A stretch of 64,000 nt of DNA from Kuschelorhynchus macadamiae. Its lineage: Eukaryota > Arthropoda > Insecta > Coleoptera > Curculionidae. Below the pieces are notes generated by a model. That model worked only from the letters and a program-made list of their open reading frames with translations, was not told where the DNA came from and did not search any database. Both the position numbers and the translations under genes were made by a program. This document shows positions 21,076 to 33,149 of this stretch, one piece after another. The DNA is taken from contig JAUTXW010004483.1 in NCBI GenBank assembly GCA_030620095.1, positions 1 to 64,000 on the forward strand. Direction: 5' to 3'. Within the stretch, counting starts at the first letter, position 1, and each line of letters starts with the position of its first letter.

Positions 21076-23440
21076 AAATTGTGTATATATTTTACGTTAT
21101 AACTGTTATAATATATAACATTACTATTGCCAGTTAAAAAAACAAAGACACACGGATTTAAGTATTTATTGCAAAAACTTAATTTACATAATTACATTAG
21201 TCACTAATCACATAAAAATTTTCTTTTATACGACTTTCTAGAATGGAGTTTACTAGGGCAGTCTCGCTGAAGGCTCTAGCAGTAGACCGCCATCATGTGG
21301 CTATTTCATCGTCCTTGATAATGATCTTCCGTAGTTTTAATATCCTGATGGAATCTTTCCCCCTGTTCTTCACTGCAATCACCTAAGTTTTCTGGAAAAC
21401 GATCTAGGTGGCTGTGGAGGTAGTGAACTTTTATACTCATGTTACAGCCGAGAATATTAAAATTTGAAAGCTTAGTTTCCACTAATTCTACATAATTCTC
21501 TGCTTTATGATTGCCAAGAAAATTTTGTACTACTTGAACAAATGAACACCAAGCATTAGATTCAGTCTCGTTCATTGATGTGGTGAATTGTGGATCTTTA
21601 ACAAGTTGCCTTATTTGAGGACCATCAAATATACCAGCTTTTAGTTTTTCCGTGCTAATGGCAGGAAATTTACGTGACAAATACCCAAAACAATTTCCAT
21701 CTCGATTTAAAGCCTTCACAAATTGCTTCATTAGACCTACCTTAATATGCAAGGGCGGAAGTAAGATTTTTTCTCTTGAAACCAAAGGTTCGTTGATCAC
21801 GTTTTGTTTTCCTTGAATCATGACATCTCTTGAAGGCCAATTTTTGTTAACTCAGAGCTCATTTTTAGCTCTGCTGTCCCAAAGGCACAAAAAACAATGA
21901 TATTTTGTATAACCACTCTGCTGTCCAAGGAGGAAGTTAACCATTTTTAAATCGACACAAATTGCCCACTGATGTTCTTCGTATTTAATTTTTCTCAAAC
22001 CTAATGCAATTGTTTGATATACTTCCTTCATGGTAGTAGAATGACCAATAGGAATTGAGCCATATTTGTTACCGTTATGTAAAAGAACACATTTTAAACT
22101 ACGTTTTGAACTGTCAATAAAAAGGCGCCAATCGTCTGGAGTGTATTCAGGCAAACCCATTTTTTCTAAGAGCCCTTTTATATTGTTACAGAATACCAAC
22201 TCATTTTCCTGAGAGAAGAAAGGCAGATCCTTATCTCTTTTACGATAAAATGTAATATTAGTACCTGGACAAAGTAGATTTCTTTCTTTTAATCTGGATT
22301 TAAGTAATTCAGCGGAATCCTTTGAGTGATTCAGGTCTCTTATAAGATCGTTTAGTTCTTCTTGATTGAAACACTGCGGAGTTGCTAAATCTGCTTCAAA
22401 TTCGCTGTCGTTTTCTGATTGAATTCTTTGAACTTCGTCAGACGTTGATGTTTCTCTATCATCTTCTGTCAGTTCGGGTAGACTGCTGAATGATGGAACG
22501 GGTATTTCTTCCGAATGCGCTACAGGCCTTCTTGCAGAATCGAGATCAAGATATGTCCATTTGTGTCTATTGTTTCTATTTATGCCTTTAATATTAACGA
22601 GACAAAAATAGCAGTCGTCATGATGGTTTCGCGGTTCTCTCCAAACCATTGGTACACCAAACTTTAGGTACTTCCTCTTTCCAGTTGTCCACTGTCGTAA
22701 ATGTTCAACACATGTTTTACATATGAAATGTGGGGCCCAAGATTTATCTTGATCTCCTAATTGAACGCCAAAATAGGCAAGATAAGCTCTTTTCACAAAG
22801 TCATAAATAGTTTTTCTGCTCTCTTTCAAAGTGTATTCACCACACACATAACAAAAAACATCAGGATGATTTACACAGGTACGTCTGCTCGTGGATGCCA
22901 TTGTTTCAGTGTAGTGTCTTGATACTACAAAACGACCAAAATTTACACAAAATGATAGCACAACTTTACTTGGGAAAACTCAGTAATATACTAAATCGAG
23001 TACAGCCAAGCAGGTATAGAAGGATCGGGTCATAGGCAATTACAGGTATAAAAGTAATTAAGAGCAGTGTATTGAGTAGTTCCTAGTAAAGGAACGTTGG
23101 GTCGAGGACAATTCCAGGTATCCATTTGGTTAATTAGATTCTGGGAAATTTCTATTTTGACGATTAAGCACATATTTGTCTCTTTATTTGTTGTCCTTTA
23201 TCAGAAAAAAATATCAATTAACCTGTAACCTGTATCTCAAAAACTAGAGCTGATAGAAAAAATCTGGAGGCATTTTTGAAATCAGCACATTAAAAACATT
23301 TAAAATCAGATGTTAGATTTCCGGCACCAAATTTTTGTTTTCATTTTGTTACCCTGTGTAATGAACCATGTTTCCTTTGAAACGTTTTTAGACTTTCTTA
23401 AACGTTTTTAGACTTTGTTAGACGTTTTTGATAGTATATT
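21070..23440 (-). mobile_element. Insertion carrying the 551-codon frame, class unknown
   Basis: The surrounding Jockey-type coding sequence stops near 21070 and resumes near 23450, so the segment between is an insertion of about 2.3 kb with one minus-strand frame. Clear terminal inverted repeats were not found and the ends are placed only from the retrotransposon breakpoints. CCCTGTGTAATGAACC near 23352 might belong to its 5' flank. Confidence 0.45.
21306..22961 (-). pseudogene. Uncharacterised multi-copy arthropod family, possible transposase
   Basis: The frame is open for 551 codons apart from one in-frame TGA at 21852-21854 (after SRAKNEL). The natural start may be the ATG at 22901 (MASTSRRTC). 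Residues 28-90 hold paired cysteines (CYVCGEYTL; ICKTCVEHLRQW) like a zinc-binding domain, and a third pair follows in HHDDCYFCL. A Ser/Glu-rich linker leads to a C-terminal half with FIDSSKRSLKCVLL, AICVDLKMVNFLLG, GYTKYHCFLCLWDSR, LPPLHIKVGLMKQF and NLGDCSEEQGERFHQDI. The spaced D, D and E residues suggest an RNase H-like nuclease, but this is inference. I recall it as a repeated, unnamed arthropod protein; no function is established. Confidence 0.6.
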
Positions 23441-23459
23441 TTTTTTTGCTGACTTGATT

Positions 23460-24215
23460 AGTTTAATATAGATCCTCCTATAATTAGAGATATCGTCGAG
23501 AATAAGAAGCGAGTCGCTGAATTTGTTTGTTTGTATATATAAGAGAGAAGGCATATTTTTAGCAGAAATGCGTAGTCCTTTCGTGGTCCATGGTTTATGT
23601 CGCTTAAGTTTGAAAGGCTTAAGCGGGAAAGCCTTACTAAAAGCACTTAAAATTTTATTTAAGAAAGCTCTAAAATTTGTATTAACATTTTTAAATTCAA
23701 AGTTCTAGTAGGTGTTTAAGCAAATATTATGAAATACTGAAAAATTGGCGGCCGAAAAACTTCTGTCCCTATGGCGAGGCCTCTGTAAGGGCCTAAGAGG
23801 AATACTAAATTTATAAAATATTGCTTCGTGATCCGAAATACCTATGCTACAAACCTGAGATTAAACCTCTGATAGAATGATGATAGAAGAAGAGTATTTT
23901 GAAATTCTAGTTGGAGACGATAGATGCATTACAAGACCGAAAGAAGTCTAATATAGAAATTAAATATTTCTGGGTGGCAAATTTAGGTAATTAAAGAAAG
24001 ATTGTACATTAGAAATTGGTGATTTATAAATACAGATTACATAAAGATCAAAGTTTTGATTGTGTACTATAGAAAACACAAAAAAGTTATCCGCTAACAA
24101 ATGCACATATTTAGTTACCGAGACGAAATCCCTATTTAAACAAAGAATCAGTGTTCCCCATGAGCTGAGTCATTTATGTCATTGTGGAATATCTCTCCAC
24201 ATAAAAGGGTTCGTT
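23460..24215 (-). pseudogene. Non-LTR endonuclease (APE-type) and linker remnant
   Basis: From 24215 down the minus strand gives GTLILCLNRDFVSVTKYVHL, then FDLYVICIYKSPISNVQSFF, matching the C-terminal part of an apurinic-like endonuclease where a Y-R-P-like motif precedes a linker. At 23560-23740 it reads NFRAFLNKI, AFPLKPFKLKRHKPWTTKGL and ISAKN, the conserved 'KPWITKGI' linker before the reverse transcriptase. The endonuclease start is missing. Stops and frameshifts are present. Confidence 0.65.
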
Positions 24216-24229
24216 TAGATTCAGCCAGT

Positions 24230-24600
24230 GCTTGGTAGATAGATATTTGACTCTTTTAAGGACCAAAGTTGTCCCAGCTATTGCAGAACTATTTCCAAAT
24301 AACCGTAAGTTCCTTACTTTACTTGCTGTATTAAGTGTTTAAACTTGATTTTTTTAGGTAATGTTGAAATATGGTTTCCGCAGTATGGCGCTCCACCGCA
24401 TTTTGCTCTGAATATTTCCGGGAATATTTAGACAATGCTTTTTTTTGGAAGAGGGATTGGACGTAGGGAAATAATAGTGGCACCTCGGTCTCCGGACTGG
24501 ACGCCCCTCGACTACTTTTTGTGGGGAGACCTTAAAAATGTGATGTATAAACTAAGCCCAATGACCTCTAGGATTTAAAGGAGCCAATAGAAATCGAATG
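24230..24600 (+). pseudogene. C-terminal half of the split Tc1/mariner-type transposase
   Basis: Resumes with LRTKVVPAIAELFPNN near 24250, then WFPQYGAPPHFALNISG (here Tyr stands where the catalytic Asp of a QDGAPPH-type motif belongs), GRGIGRREIIVAPRS and PDWTPLDYFLWGDLKN, which holds the third catalytic Asp. It continues the frame type of the 18412-18990 fragment. The second catalytic residue is lost and a stop lies after LNISGNI. Confidence 0.75.
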
Positions 24601-25278
24601 TATTACGAGTCGAGAAGGTTGGTATTCTTTTTAACGTATTAAAGGTTTTCCCACAGTATTTGGCCTACTGTCAGGAAGTAACCTTTCCAGTTTCACGAAT
24701 GTTTTTGTTAAGTTTACTTACGGTAAATTTAGTTATTGGATTTCTGTTAGGATATTGTCATTAAAATATTACAGGTTTCGCAGTCTATCCCCATAACTCA
24801 GTATAATTAAAAATTCAATTCTTTAGGTTTCAGTTAAACGATTTTAAATCAATAAAACTCACATTGTCAAACATCAGGTAACCTTTTGTGTGCAGGTATT
24901 TATATAAAAGGTAATACAATAAATTAAGGATATTAGATCCTTATTTTCGCAAAAACTGTTGACTTTCAAAAAAAAAGCTCTTAATAAAAAGTATTGAGAA
25001 TTTTACGCAGATTAAAAAAAATAATATAATATTGGGTGTGTTAAAAGAATAATTTTCCTTTTATAATAGAAAAACGGCATGCCGAACTCGCCATTGAATC
25101 CGACATAATTTCATACCTCAGTGCACATATTTTCATTAATTTCAGGAAAGTGGTACCTGAGATATTTCGCCATTTCCTTACTTTTCTTATACGCTGTATT
25201 AATATGTTACGTTGACTGTTATATGACAAAAGAAACTATGCGTAGAACGGACCACTTTAAAATGTCTCCTGCTTGACT

Positions 25279-25752
25279 ATACAAGGATTCCTAGCCATTT
25301 TCAATTATAAAATTCCCTGACTTTTCCAGGTTTTCCCTGATAATTTCACTCAAATTCCAGGTTATATTTTCAGAATTTATATTTCTTATAAAAAAGCCAA
25401 TAAAACTAATAAAATCTTAAAACTTGTTTATTAACTTGTGTTTTTAAGATTTTTTTTATTAATTCGTTTAGTATTTGTAATAGATCATCATACAAAAAAG
25501 GAACTTTAGGTTTATCGCTCTGAATTTTTTTTAAATGGTTCTATAAACGCGGCGAAATAATTTTGGGTAAAGACAATCGAGCAACGCTGGCGGAAATATA
25601 AATTTTGTTATTTTTCCAGTTTTAGTATAAAAATCCCCCGACTTTATATTATTTTTTTGTAAATTCTCTCACTGTTCTCAAATTTTTAGTCAGATTTCTG
25701 AATTACTTGACTTTTCCAGGTTTTTCCAGGTCATTAAGAACCCTGTATACCC
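25279..25752. repeat. Possible small non-autonomous hAT-like element
   Basis: Left end TATACAAGGATTCCTAGCC; right end, reversed, TATACAGGGTTCTTAATGAC. Both are followed inside by repeats of CTTTTCCAGG / CCTGGAAAAG. No coding sequence. The ends fit a short internally deleted element, but the inverted match is only partial. Confidence 0.35.
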
Positions 25753-25759
25753 ACACCAA

Positions 25760-27849
25760 AATTAACATATTTCGTATCTGTGGATAGTTATCCATAACTA
25801 TCGACATATCGATAAGGTAAAACCTAATATCGCCAATCGCTAGTCTATGGCGCACCCTGTGTAAGAAGTCTGAGTAAATATTTAAGTACGGTAGGTAGCA
25901 TGGAATATGGAAATATTTGACGTTGTGATATTGTTTAATTAAACGGATACCTTTAAATATGTTATGGAATGGATACTCTATCTTCAGATTTTCTTTCCAT
26001 TATGTTTTAAAATCAAGACTACCCTACGCAAAAAGAGTTTCTTGGTATTTGAAATTCCAACTAGCAACAACAAAGGTAACGCTGGCTATTTTGTAAGCAT
26101 TCAGGGCCAATTGTTAACACAATGTATATAGCTAGAAGGCACACTGCTTTTCAGAAGAAAATTCCGATTTCAGTGTACTGCGCATCTAAAATAATACATT
26201 TAATCGTAAATTAGTTTTAGTGTTTTAAATCTGAGGAAAAAGGAAATTGAAAATGTCTGATATAATTACTTGCAGACCAGCCCAATTACTTTGGTTGCTA
26301 CTGACAATTTCTATTAAACTTTTAATTACTTTGTACGATGTGTTGTTTTCAAAAACACATGAGACTAGCTGGTTTCGAAATTAGAACGAAAAATAAGTAT
26401 TACGATTTAGTACACAACAGCAGAAAACAATTAAAACTTTTAATATTTCATTAAACGAAATACAGAAAGCTTAATAACATTTTTACGTTCGACTGATAAA
26501 TTATATTTGCCTCGTTCTGGTATAAAGCCTGTTTTACGGACGATGTCCTGAAGAAAACAGGTTTCTATTTGTGGATGAAATACAAGAAGCGTCGAGCATG
26601 TTTAGTACATGGATGGGTAACCGGTAGGAATCTTTGTAACGCAAGTTTATGCTTATTTTTTTTATTCTAAACGCCATTTTGTTGTTGAAATTGCGTCCAA
26701 CTTGATGCAAAATTTATCCAGTTTCCACAATTTAATGTAAGATATATTTAAATTGAATTGTTTATTAAGATAATACATATTTATTTAATTTTAATACAAA
26801 CCAAACTGAGAAATCCCTTTTTTCTATTTTTATATATTTATTAAAATATTGAAATATTGAAATGAAGCCTAAATTATAAAATAGCCTATGAGAAAAATTG
26901 TATAAATTCTTCATCCTATGATTCTATTAATACTAGGGCAGTTATAGTTGAATTCAGGTTTGCTTACATCGGGTTTCCAAAATACTCTGTTAAAAAAGTC
27001 AAAAAATATACCGATAGAGAGAACATGAGTTTCTTACATCTTTCAACTTGGTAATACCACTATGCTAAAGAACTCTAATGAGACAGACCGTGTATGATGG
27101 TTATCATACCATAGCCCCATCCACATTTTCTGCGGACATGCCCACGATTCATTTTCTTTTTTTTTTTTTAATTCATCCGCACAATCACCTCTCTTTTTAC
27201 TTCCCTCGTATCAAGGAAGTATTGTAATCGAAAAAAACTCATAGTTTCGGTTCACTAAAGAGTTAAACATACTTGAAGTTCCATTCACAACGTCATTAGT
27301 GTATAAAATAAAATGTTCAAGTTAATAGAACGTTTGCAAGGTGTCCCGACCACTGAAAATAGAGAAAATGTAAGTATTTCATAGCTTATGATCTTAAAAG
27401 TTAAAATCGAAGAAACATGTCTAAATGTAGAAATAGCAACGAAAACCTTTTTTGCATGGAAACTAATTGCAGTGGGGAAACGTTACTCCTCAAAATTGAA
27501 AATAAAAAAACCCAAAAGTACAAGGCTTCAAGAAAGTACCACTTTATCGTGATGTCCATAGTCCAAGTGGCATATTTAAAGAGAAATAAAAAAGAAATAA
27601 AAAAGCACTAAAAAATAAAAAAGCCGACTTCATGAAATCAAATTTTCAATGTGGAATAAAATATTAATACTATTTTTTACTGCTTAGTGTTTTTTTACGT
27701 AGGGTCTATTTTTTTATAAAAAAATTTATTTCATCCCTTTTAGTTCTGTTTATACAAAGCTTCAAGTTATAATGCCTAAACTTAGGTTAACATTTTGGAC
27801 GTCACAAACAAAATAAATAAGTAGCTAAAATGATGGGTAAATTAACCTT
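25760..27849. other. No gene recognised
   Basis: AT-rich sequence. A short plus-strand frame at 27417-27611 is rich in Lys and Asn, and I recognise nothing in it. Confidence 0.35.
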
Positions 27850-28092
27850 AGTGCCATTAAAAACCCCGAAATCCATATAAAACATGATATTAACATGCAT
27901 ACTTTTTTCCTGATGATAAGGTGACCGCAATATATTTTGTCTCGAGCTTAACATGTTTTTAATATGCGACATCCTGAATATTCCCTAAAAATTCCATCCA
28001 CGTTGGTCAAACCATGGAGGAGTAAGCGATATACATACATAAAAAAATATATATGGTCGAATTGATAACCTCCTCTTTTTTGAAGTCGGTTA
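27850..28092 (+). repeat. 3' end of an RTE-like non-LTR element
   Basis: The sequence TATACATACATAAAAAAATA, then ATGGTCGAATTGATAACCTC and TTTTTTGAAGTCGGTT, is a tail I know as recurring in insect genomes at 3' ends of RTE-type retrotransposons. An inverted AGCCGACTTCATG occurs at 27622. No coding remnant is attached. Confidence 0.45.
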
Positions 28093-29009
28093 AAAATTTG
28101 AAGATGTCCATGATTTCGCAAATCAAAAAATTCTCAAGCATGCCTTTTATATGAATTTAGATTTTTTTAAGTTTTTAATGTTCACAATAATTTGTAACTT
28201 TTTAAATACAAAAATCATATAAAATATAACTAGAATATTGTTTATTTCTATTAATAATTGGACTATATCCTAAAGTGCCATCAGCTTGGCGGGCCTAATT
28301 CTAACGAATGATCTTATAAGAACGCTTAAAAATATTCCGCAACCTTGTAGTAATTTCATATATTTATTTTAGTAAATTTTTATATAAAGTAATAATTTTA
28401 TTTTCTAGATACTAATGTAAGTGACAACCGTTTCAGAAAGTCCTCGAGAATTCATCGATAAAAAAAATCACGATATCAAATCCAATAATCATAGCCTTGA
28501 CAAAAGTAAGGCCAATGTCGCAAGGACAAGGCTGGAACTATCGGTAAAAATGGAGAAATATTTCCTCGATTATCGATTATATAATTTGAAGGCGTTTTGC
28601 AGAAGGAAATTACGCTCTTTAATGGATATATAATCAGATATTAATGCCAATAGAGGGAAGTCTTAATTAAACACGTTGGTCAATTAACTAATTAATTAAT
28701 TCTTGAAGTTTAGATCGTGTTAAAATTAATTAAATTCAAGTTTCACTTGCTTCTACATAAGACATGTTTAGCGATATTTACTGCATGAGATCAAAACATA
28801 ACTGAGGTGGAATTGACACAGCTCAAGTATTTGGACCGATGCGTGACCCACTATCTAAATCAGATTCAACGCAAAATAATTCACTTCCCTACCTAAAACA
28901 GTTTTAGTGCACATATTTTTCTTGATTTGGAGCCCTTACCTGCATATCGATATCTCCTAGGTAAAATCGATTGGTCAGGGTCGAAATATCCATATGTTTG
29001 TGGATATAT
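28093..29009. other. No gene recognised
   Basis: A 70-codon plus-strand frame at 28421-28633 (Lys/Asn/Leu-rich, no motif) is the only open stretch; I give it no function. Confidence 0.35.
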
Positions 29010-29929
29010 ACAGGGTATTCCAACAAGTGCGCGTCGGTCAATAGTTGCTAAGCCGTTGAAACTTATGAAAAAAATTTCTTAATAAAACTTTTAATGTTTT
29101 ATCTCTGCTACTACCCACAAATATTACAGATATTAAGATAATGTTGAAGAAAAATATTCAAGAGATAATAATATTTTTTTTAAATGGAACACCTTGTGTT
29201 TGTATTTGGCAAATGAGACCCCTGCGGGTTCTGTATTCAACTTTAAATTCGTATGTGGGTCGGATGAGCGTTTTTTGAATTAGGACATAAAAAAGAAAAA
29301 TTTTATAAAAAAACATAATTTTTTAAATTGTCATATCTCCGCCACTGTTTGTTAACACTAAAAAAAATTACATGTAATCTAACCTTAGCCTAGTTTTTCC
29401 TAAACTATCTTCACTTTTTGATTTAATTATACAGAGTGTCCAAATATTTGTTCAAACAGCTCTACTTAAAACTCACTTCATGATTTTATCGTTAAAAAGC
29501 TGAAAAAGTGATCGTTCAGAAATACTATGTTTGCGGTATGTATCTCACTATTATTTAAAAATATTAAGAATTTTCTTAAAGCTGCACAGAAAATGCAAAA
29601 AAGTCGTTGGCGGCATTTCAGAAATAAAAACCCTATATAATCATACCTTCGAAAAGCTGGAAACATGTGCCTCTTTAAAACATGTTTCCCATTTCTACCT
29701 CAGTCTAATTTTTAAGATATAATAGATTTTCTATACTTCGCACAAAATGGATAAAATCGTGGCATGGCCAGGATATCACAACAATTGCTTCTTGTTGACA
29801 TGTCAGTGTTATTAATTATTTATGTAATTCTGCTACATTTGGTGATATATTGTGCATATTATCTTTTATAAATAGAGGTGTTTTTTACTAAAAATGAAAC
29901 ATACCAGCTAAGAATCAATTGATATGATT

Positions 29930-30850
29930 TAAGTACTTGATAATTTTTTTAACAATCGCTTCTTCTGACATGTTCGAATGTACGGCCAGACGTTTCCTGA
30001 TAGCACACATCCACATGTAAAGATTATTTCAAAAGATTGAATGATCGATTTGACAGGACTTAGGCAGTTAAGTACGAAAAGCATAATAGAATAAGCCAGT
30101 GCTAAAACGAAGAAAGGAATTTAACGTTCTCGCATCTGTTGTTTAAGATCCACACAGAAGCTCAAGAGACATAAGTGATTTGTTAGGCATAGATAAAACT
30201 TCTGTGAAGAGAATTGAAGAAAAACAAGTTTCATCAAACACTTGGAGGACAAGATTTTAAAAATAGGATAAATTTCTGTAATTGGGGTCTTGCTCGAATT
30301 CGAGAAGATGTACAGTTTTTTAATAATGTATTGTTTACCAACGAAGCGACATTCCACAATAATAGTCATGTGAACAGGCATAATTTACACTTCTATGCCG
30401 ATGTAAATCCAAATTTTAATAGAACTGTAGTCCAGCAGCATAGGTGGAGTTTAAACGTATGGGGAGGCATAATTGGAGACTACATAATAGGGCCCCACTT
30501 TTTTGGTGGGACACCTCAATGAGTATATTTTCCAAAACTTTTTAAACGAAGATACTCGACAATCTGCTAGAAAATATTACCTCTAGGAGTTTAAGAGAAA
30601 TATGTGGTTTCAATTAGATGGAGCTCCTGCTTATTTTAGCATTGCAGTCGAAATACGCTAATTGAAATTTTTCCAGGGCTTTCGATTGGAAGACGGGGAC
30701 CTGTTTCGTGGCCCCCAAGGTCATCAGATACTTACAAAACCTAATTTTTTTCCTATGGGGATACGTTAAAGATTTGGTCTACAGAACACCCCCAACTACA
30801 GCAGCAAACATGAAGGGAAACAATTAGAAAAGTATTTAATCTAGTTACTC
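29930..30850 (+). pseudogene. Tc1/mariner-type transposase, first catalytic residue changed
   Basis: N-terminal HTH remnants with stops run from about 29930. From 30214 the frame gives LGGQDFKNRINFCNW, VLFTNEATF, NRHNLHFYADVNP and NVWGGIIGDYIIGPHFF. Relatives have FSDEATF, so the first catalytic Asp is Asn here. Further on, in other frames, come WFQLDGAPAYFS (second Asp), GRRGPVSWPPRSSD (third Asp region) and YGDTLKIW. The frame is broken at 30521, and later pieces need shifts. It is closely related in motif layout to the transposase at 15.5-16.3 kb but belongs to a separate copy or family. Confidence 0.75.
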
Positions 30851-31078
30851 CCTGAATGTTACGTAATGTAAATAGGTCTTTAACCGACAGGTTCAATATA
30901 TGTTTAGAGCAAAATGGTAGAGTGTATATCTGATGAATTAATTTTATGTATACGGCAATGTTATGTTAATTTACTTATGCTATGTTTATTAATCTTTTGT
31001 TTTAAATACATTTATTAAACTTAGCTGTGAAGTTATATGTATTACCTATGCCTAAGAGTAGTAATTATTACAATTTCT

Positions 31079-31600
31079 TGGCCAAGCCAGCTGCGCTTTT
31101 TCCCATTCCTCTGTACAAAGTTAAGGAAAATTCTTAATACCTCACAATGATAATGACATAATATTAATAAAATAATAGAAATAATATATAATAATAACAT
31201 TAATATTAATATTAATATTAATAATAATAAATCGGCTTTTATTAACAGGTATTACAAAGAAGTATTACAGATTTTCAGCAATAATTAAGCGAGGTTTAAC
31301 CGAATCCCGAAGGATTCAACTAGTTGAACACTTTTATAATAGAAAAACCAGAAAATAAATATGAATTTAACATTGATTTAATATACATTAATATAAAAAT
31401 ACAAATAAAAATATAAAAAAAACATTAAATAAAATAAGTATAATAAGATAGATACACCTAACATAATATTTTCTAAAAGAGTTCCAGTTATTAAAGGTAT
31501 TTATAGGGGGTTTTTTATTTGGCCATGCCGCCAACGGTTTTTTCCATTTTCTGTGCAGACTTTAGGAAAATTCTTAATATTTCTAAATAATAGTGAGATA
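31079..31600. repeat. Partial duplication of the right inverted repeat's inner end
   Basis: GGCCAAGCCAGCTGCG...GTACAAAGTTAAGGAAAATTC at 31079-31135 matches GGCCATGCCGCCAACGG...GTGCAGACTTTAGGAAAATTC at 31521-31580 in the same direction. Between them is an (AAT)n / (ATT)n-rich microsatellite (about 31168-31237). Confidence 0.55.
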
Positions 31601-32009
31601 CATACCGCAGACATACTATTTTCTGACAGAGCACATTTTCAGCTTTTTAGTTTCGTTAAAACTAGAATTTTAAATGGAGATGTTTGAACAAATATTTTGG
31701 ACACCCTGTATAATTAAACCAAAAAGTGAAGATAGTTTAGGAAAAATTAAGTTAAGGTCAGATTACGTGTACATTTTTAGAAAAGTTTTCTTTTTTATGT
31801 CATAACTCAAAAACGCTGCATTCGACCCACATACGAATTTAAAGTTGAATACAGAACCCACAAAGGCCTCATTTGCCAAATAAAACCTAAGGTGTTCCAT
31901 TTAAAAAAAAATATATAAATTTGGAATATTTCTTTTTTAGGACAGACTGTATCTTAATATCTGTAATATTTGTGGGTAGTAGCAGAGATAAAACGTCAGT
32001 ATAGACATG

Positions 32010-32169
<160 letters not shown>

Positions 32170-32499
32170 TGATTTTTACTCCTTCACGGATGGAAAAATA
32201 CAATGTGTTTTCATTCCGGGTGTACATCCGTTCACTACTGTCGTTCTGAAAAGAACAGTTTTGCTGACGTTTCGCCAAAAGTTTTCTTTTTTATGTCATA
32301 ACTCAAAAAACGCTGCATTCGACCCACATACGACCCTAGTTGAATACAGAACCTACAAAGGCCCTCTATTTGCCAAATAAAAACATAGGGTGTTCCATTT
32401 AAAAAACATATAAATTTGGAGTATTTCTTTTTTAGGACAGACTGTATCTTAATATCTGTAATATTTGTGTGTATAGAGATAAAACGTCAGTATAGACAT

Positions 32500-32545
32500 G
32501 TATATACATAAATATATATATATGTATTATATATATATATATATG

Positions 32546-32594
<49 letters not shown>

Positions 32595-32595
32595 G

Positions 32596-32669
<74 letters not shown>
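32500..32669. repeat. (TA)n tract, second duplicate
   Basis: About 170 bases of TA with several GTA/TTTA interruptions; equivalent in position to the tract at 32012. Confidence 0.95.
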
Positions 32670-32672
<3 letters not shown>

Positions 32673-33149
32673 ATTTTTTAATCCTTCACGGATGGAAAAA
32701 TACAATGGGTTACCTGGGTGTACATCCGTTCACTACTGTCGTTCTGAAAAAGAACAGTTTTGGTTGACGTTTTGCCAAAATCATATCGGCATTTTCGAAG
32801 CTTTCTTTCTCGCGTCCAAATAGAGACTGAAGTGTTGGTGACTGCAACGCTTCCTTTTATACCCCACTCGGGGCCGAAGGTTATATCTGAGCAGGCGTTG
32901 GTCGTTATTTATGTTTTCCGGATGGTGCTGTTGTTGTTGCGCTAATTGCGCTTGAGTTTTTGCGATTTTACATTTGTCTATTATTGTCTTCCATACTGTT
33001 GGTAGTTTTAATGATTCGTCCCTTTTATTTAAATCACCTTGCTTTTCAATTTCTATGGCTTCTCGGGTTATTCTGGTCTTATAATGTTCTATATTGGCAA
33101 TCTCCCCACACCTATCGAAATTTATTTGCGGCTGGTTTCCTGATGATGT

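Larger units (their letters stand above)
18986..24225 (-). mobile_element. Jockey-type non-LTR retrotransposon, itself interrupted
   Basis: Endonuclease, linker and reverse-transcriptase remnants run in order from about 24215 down to 19470. A polyadenylation-type signal (AATAAAGC on the minus strand) sits near 19000, just before the junction with the outer transposon. It inserted in antisense orientation into the transposase of the 18.1-25.2 kb element. Between about 21075 and 23440 it is interrupted by an unrelated minus-strand frame with its own flanks. No target duplication could be made out. Confidence 0.7.
18085..25165 (+). mobile_element. Tc1/mariner-type transposon split by a large insertion
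   Basis: The sequence at 18100-18500 (AAAATATGTACACT, GTATGAAATTATGCCGGATC, GTAAAATTCCCAATA, CCTGCACAAAAAAG) reappears inverted at 24760-25130. The left part continues into the start of a transposase and the right part contains its end, both on the plus strand. The two halves are separated by about 5.2 kb of minus-strand retrotransposon. Without that insertion the element would be about 1.85 kb, normal for this group. Confidence 0.8.
29010..32000 (+). mobile_element. Tc1/mariner-type transposon with about 0.5 kb inverted repeats
   Basis: From 29095 to about 29620 the sequence is an inverted copy of about 31530-32000: GTTTTATCTCTGCTACTACC, ATTTTTTTTAAATGGAACACC, GTATTCAACTTTAAATTCG, AAACTATCTTCACTTTTTG, and GTATGTATCTCACTATTATTT on the left all recur reversed on the right. 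A transposase remnant lies between (29930-30850). The left side has an ACAGGGTATTCC terminus near 29008; the right end is replaced by a (TA)n tract. Confidence 0.8.

Noticed and set aside
21852..21854. TGA in the 551-codon frame as a selenocysteine codon
   Set aside because: No SECIS-like structure was evident downstream, and mobile-element frames commonly carry simple nonsense mutations.
27417..27611. 64-codon frame as a small gene
   Set aside because: Lys/Asn-rich composition of AT-rich DNA, no motif, no promoter or conservation evidence.
31168..31237. AAT/ATT-rich stretch as a CRISPR-like or regulatory array
   Set aside because: Irregular trinucleotide microsatellite without spacers; the genome is eukaryotic.
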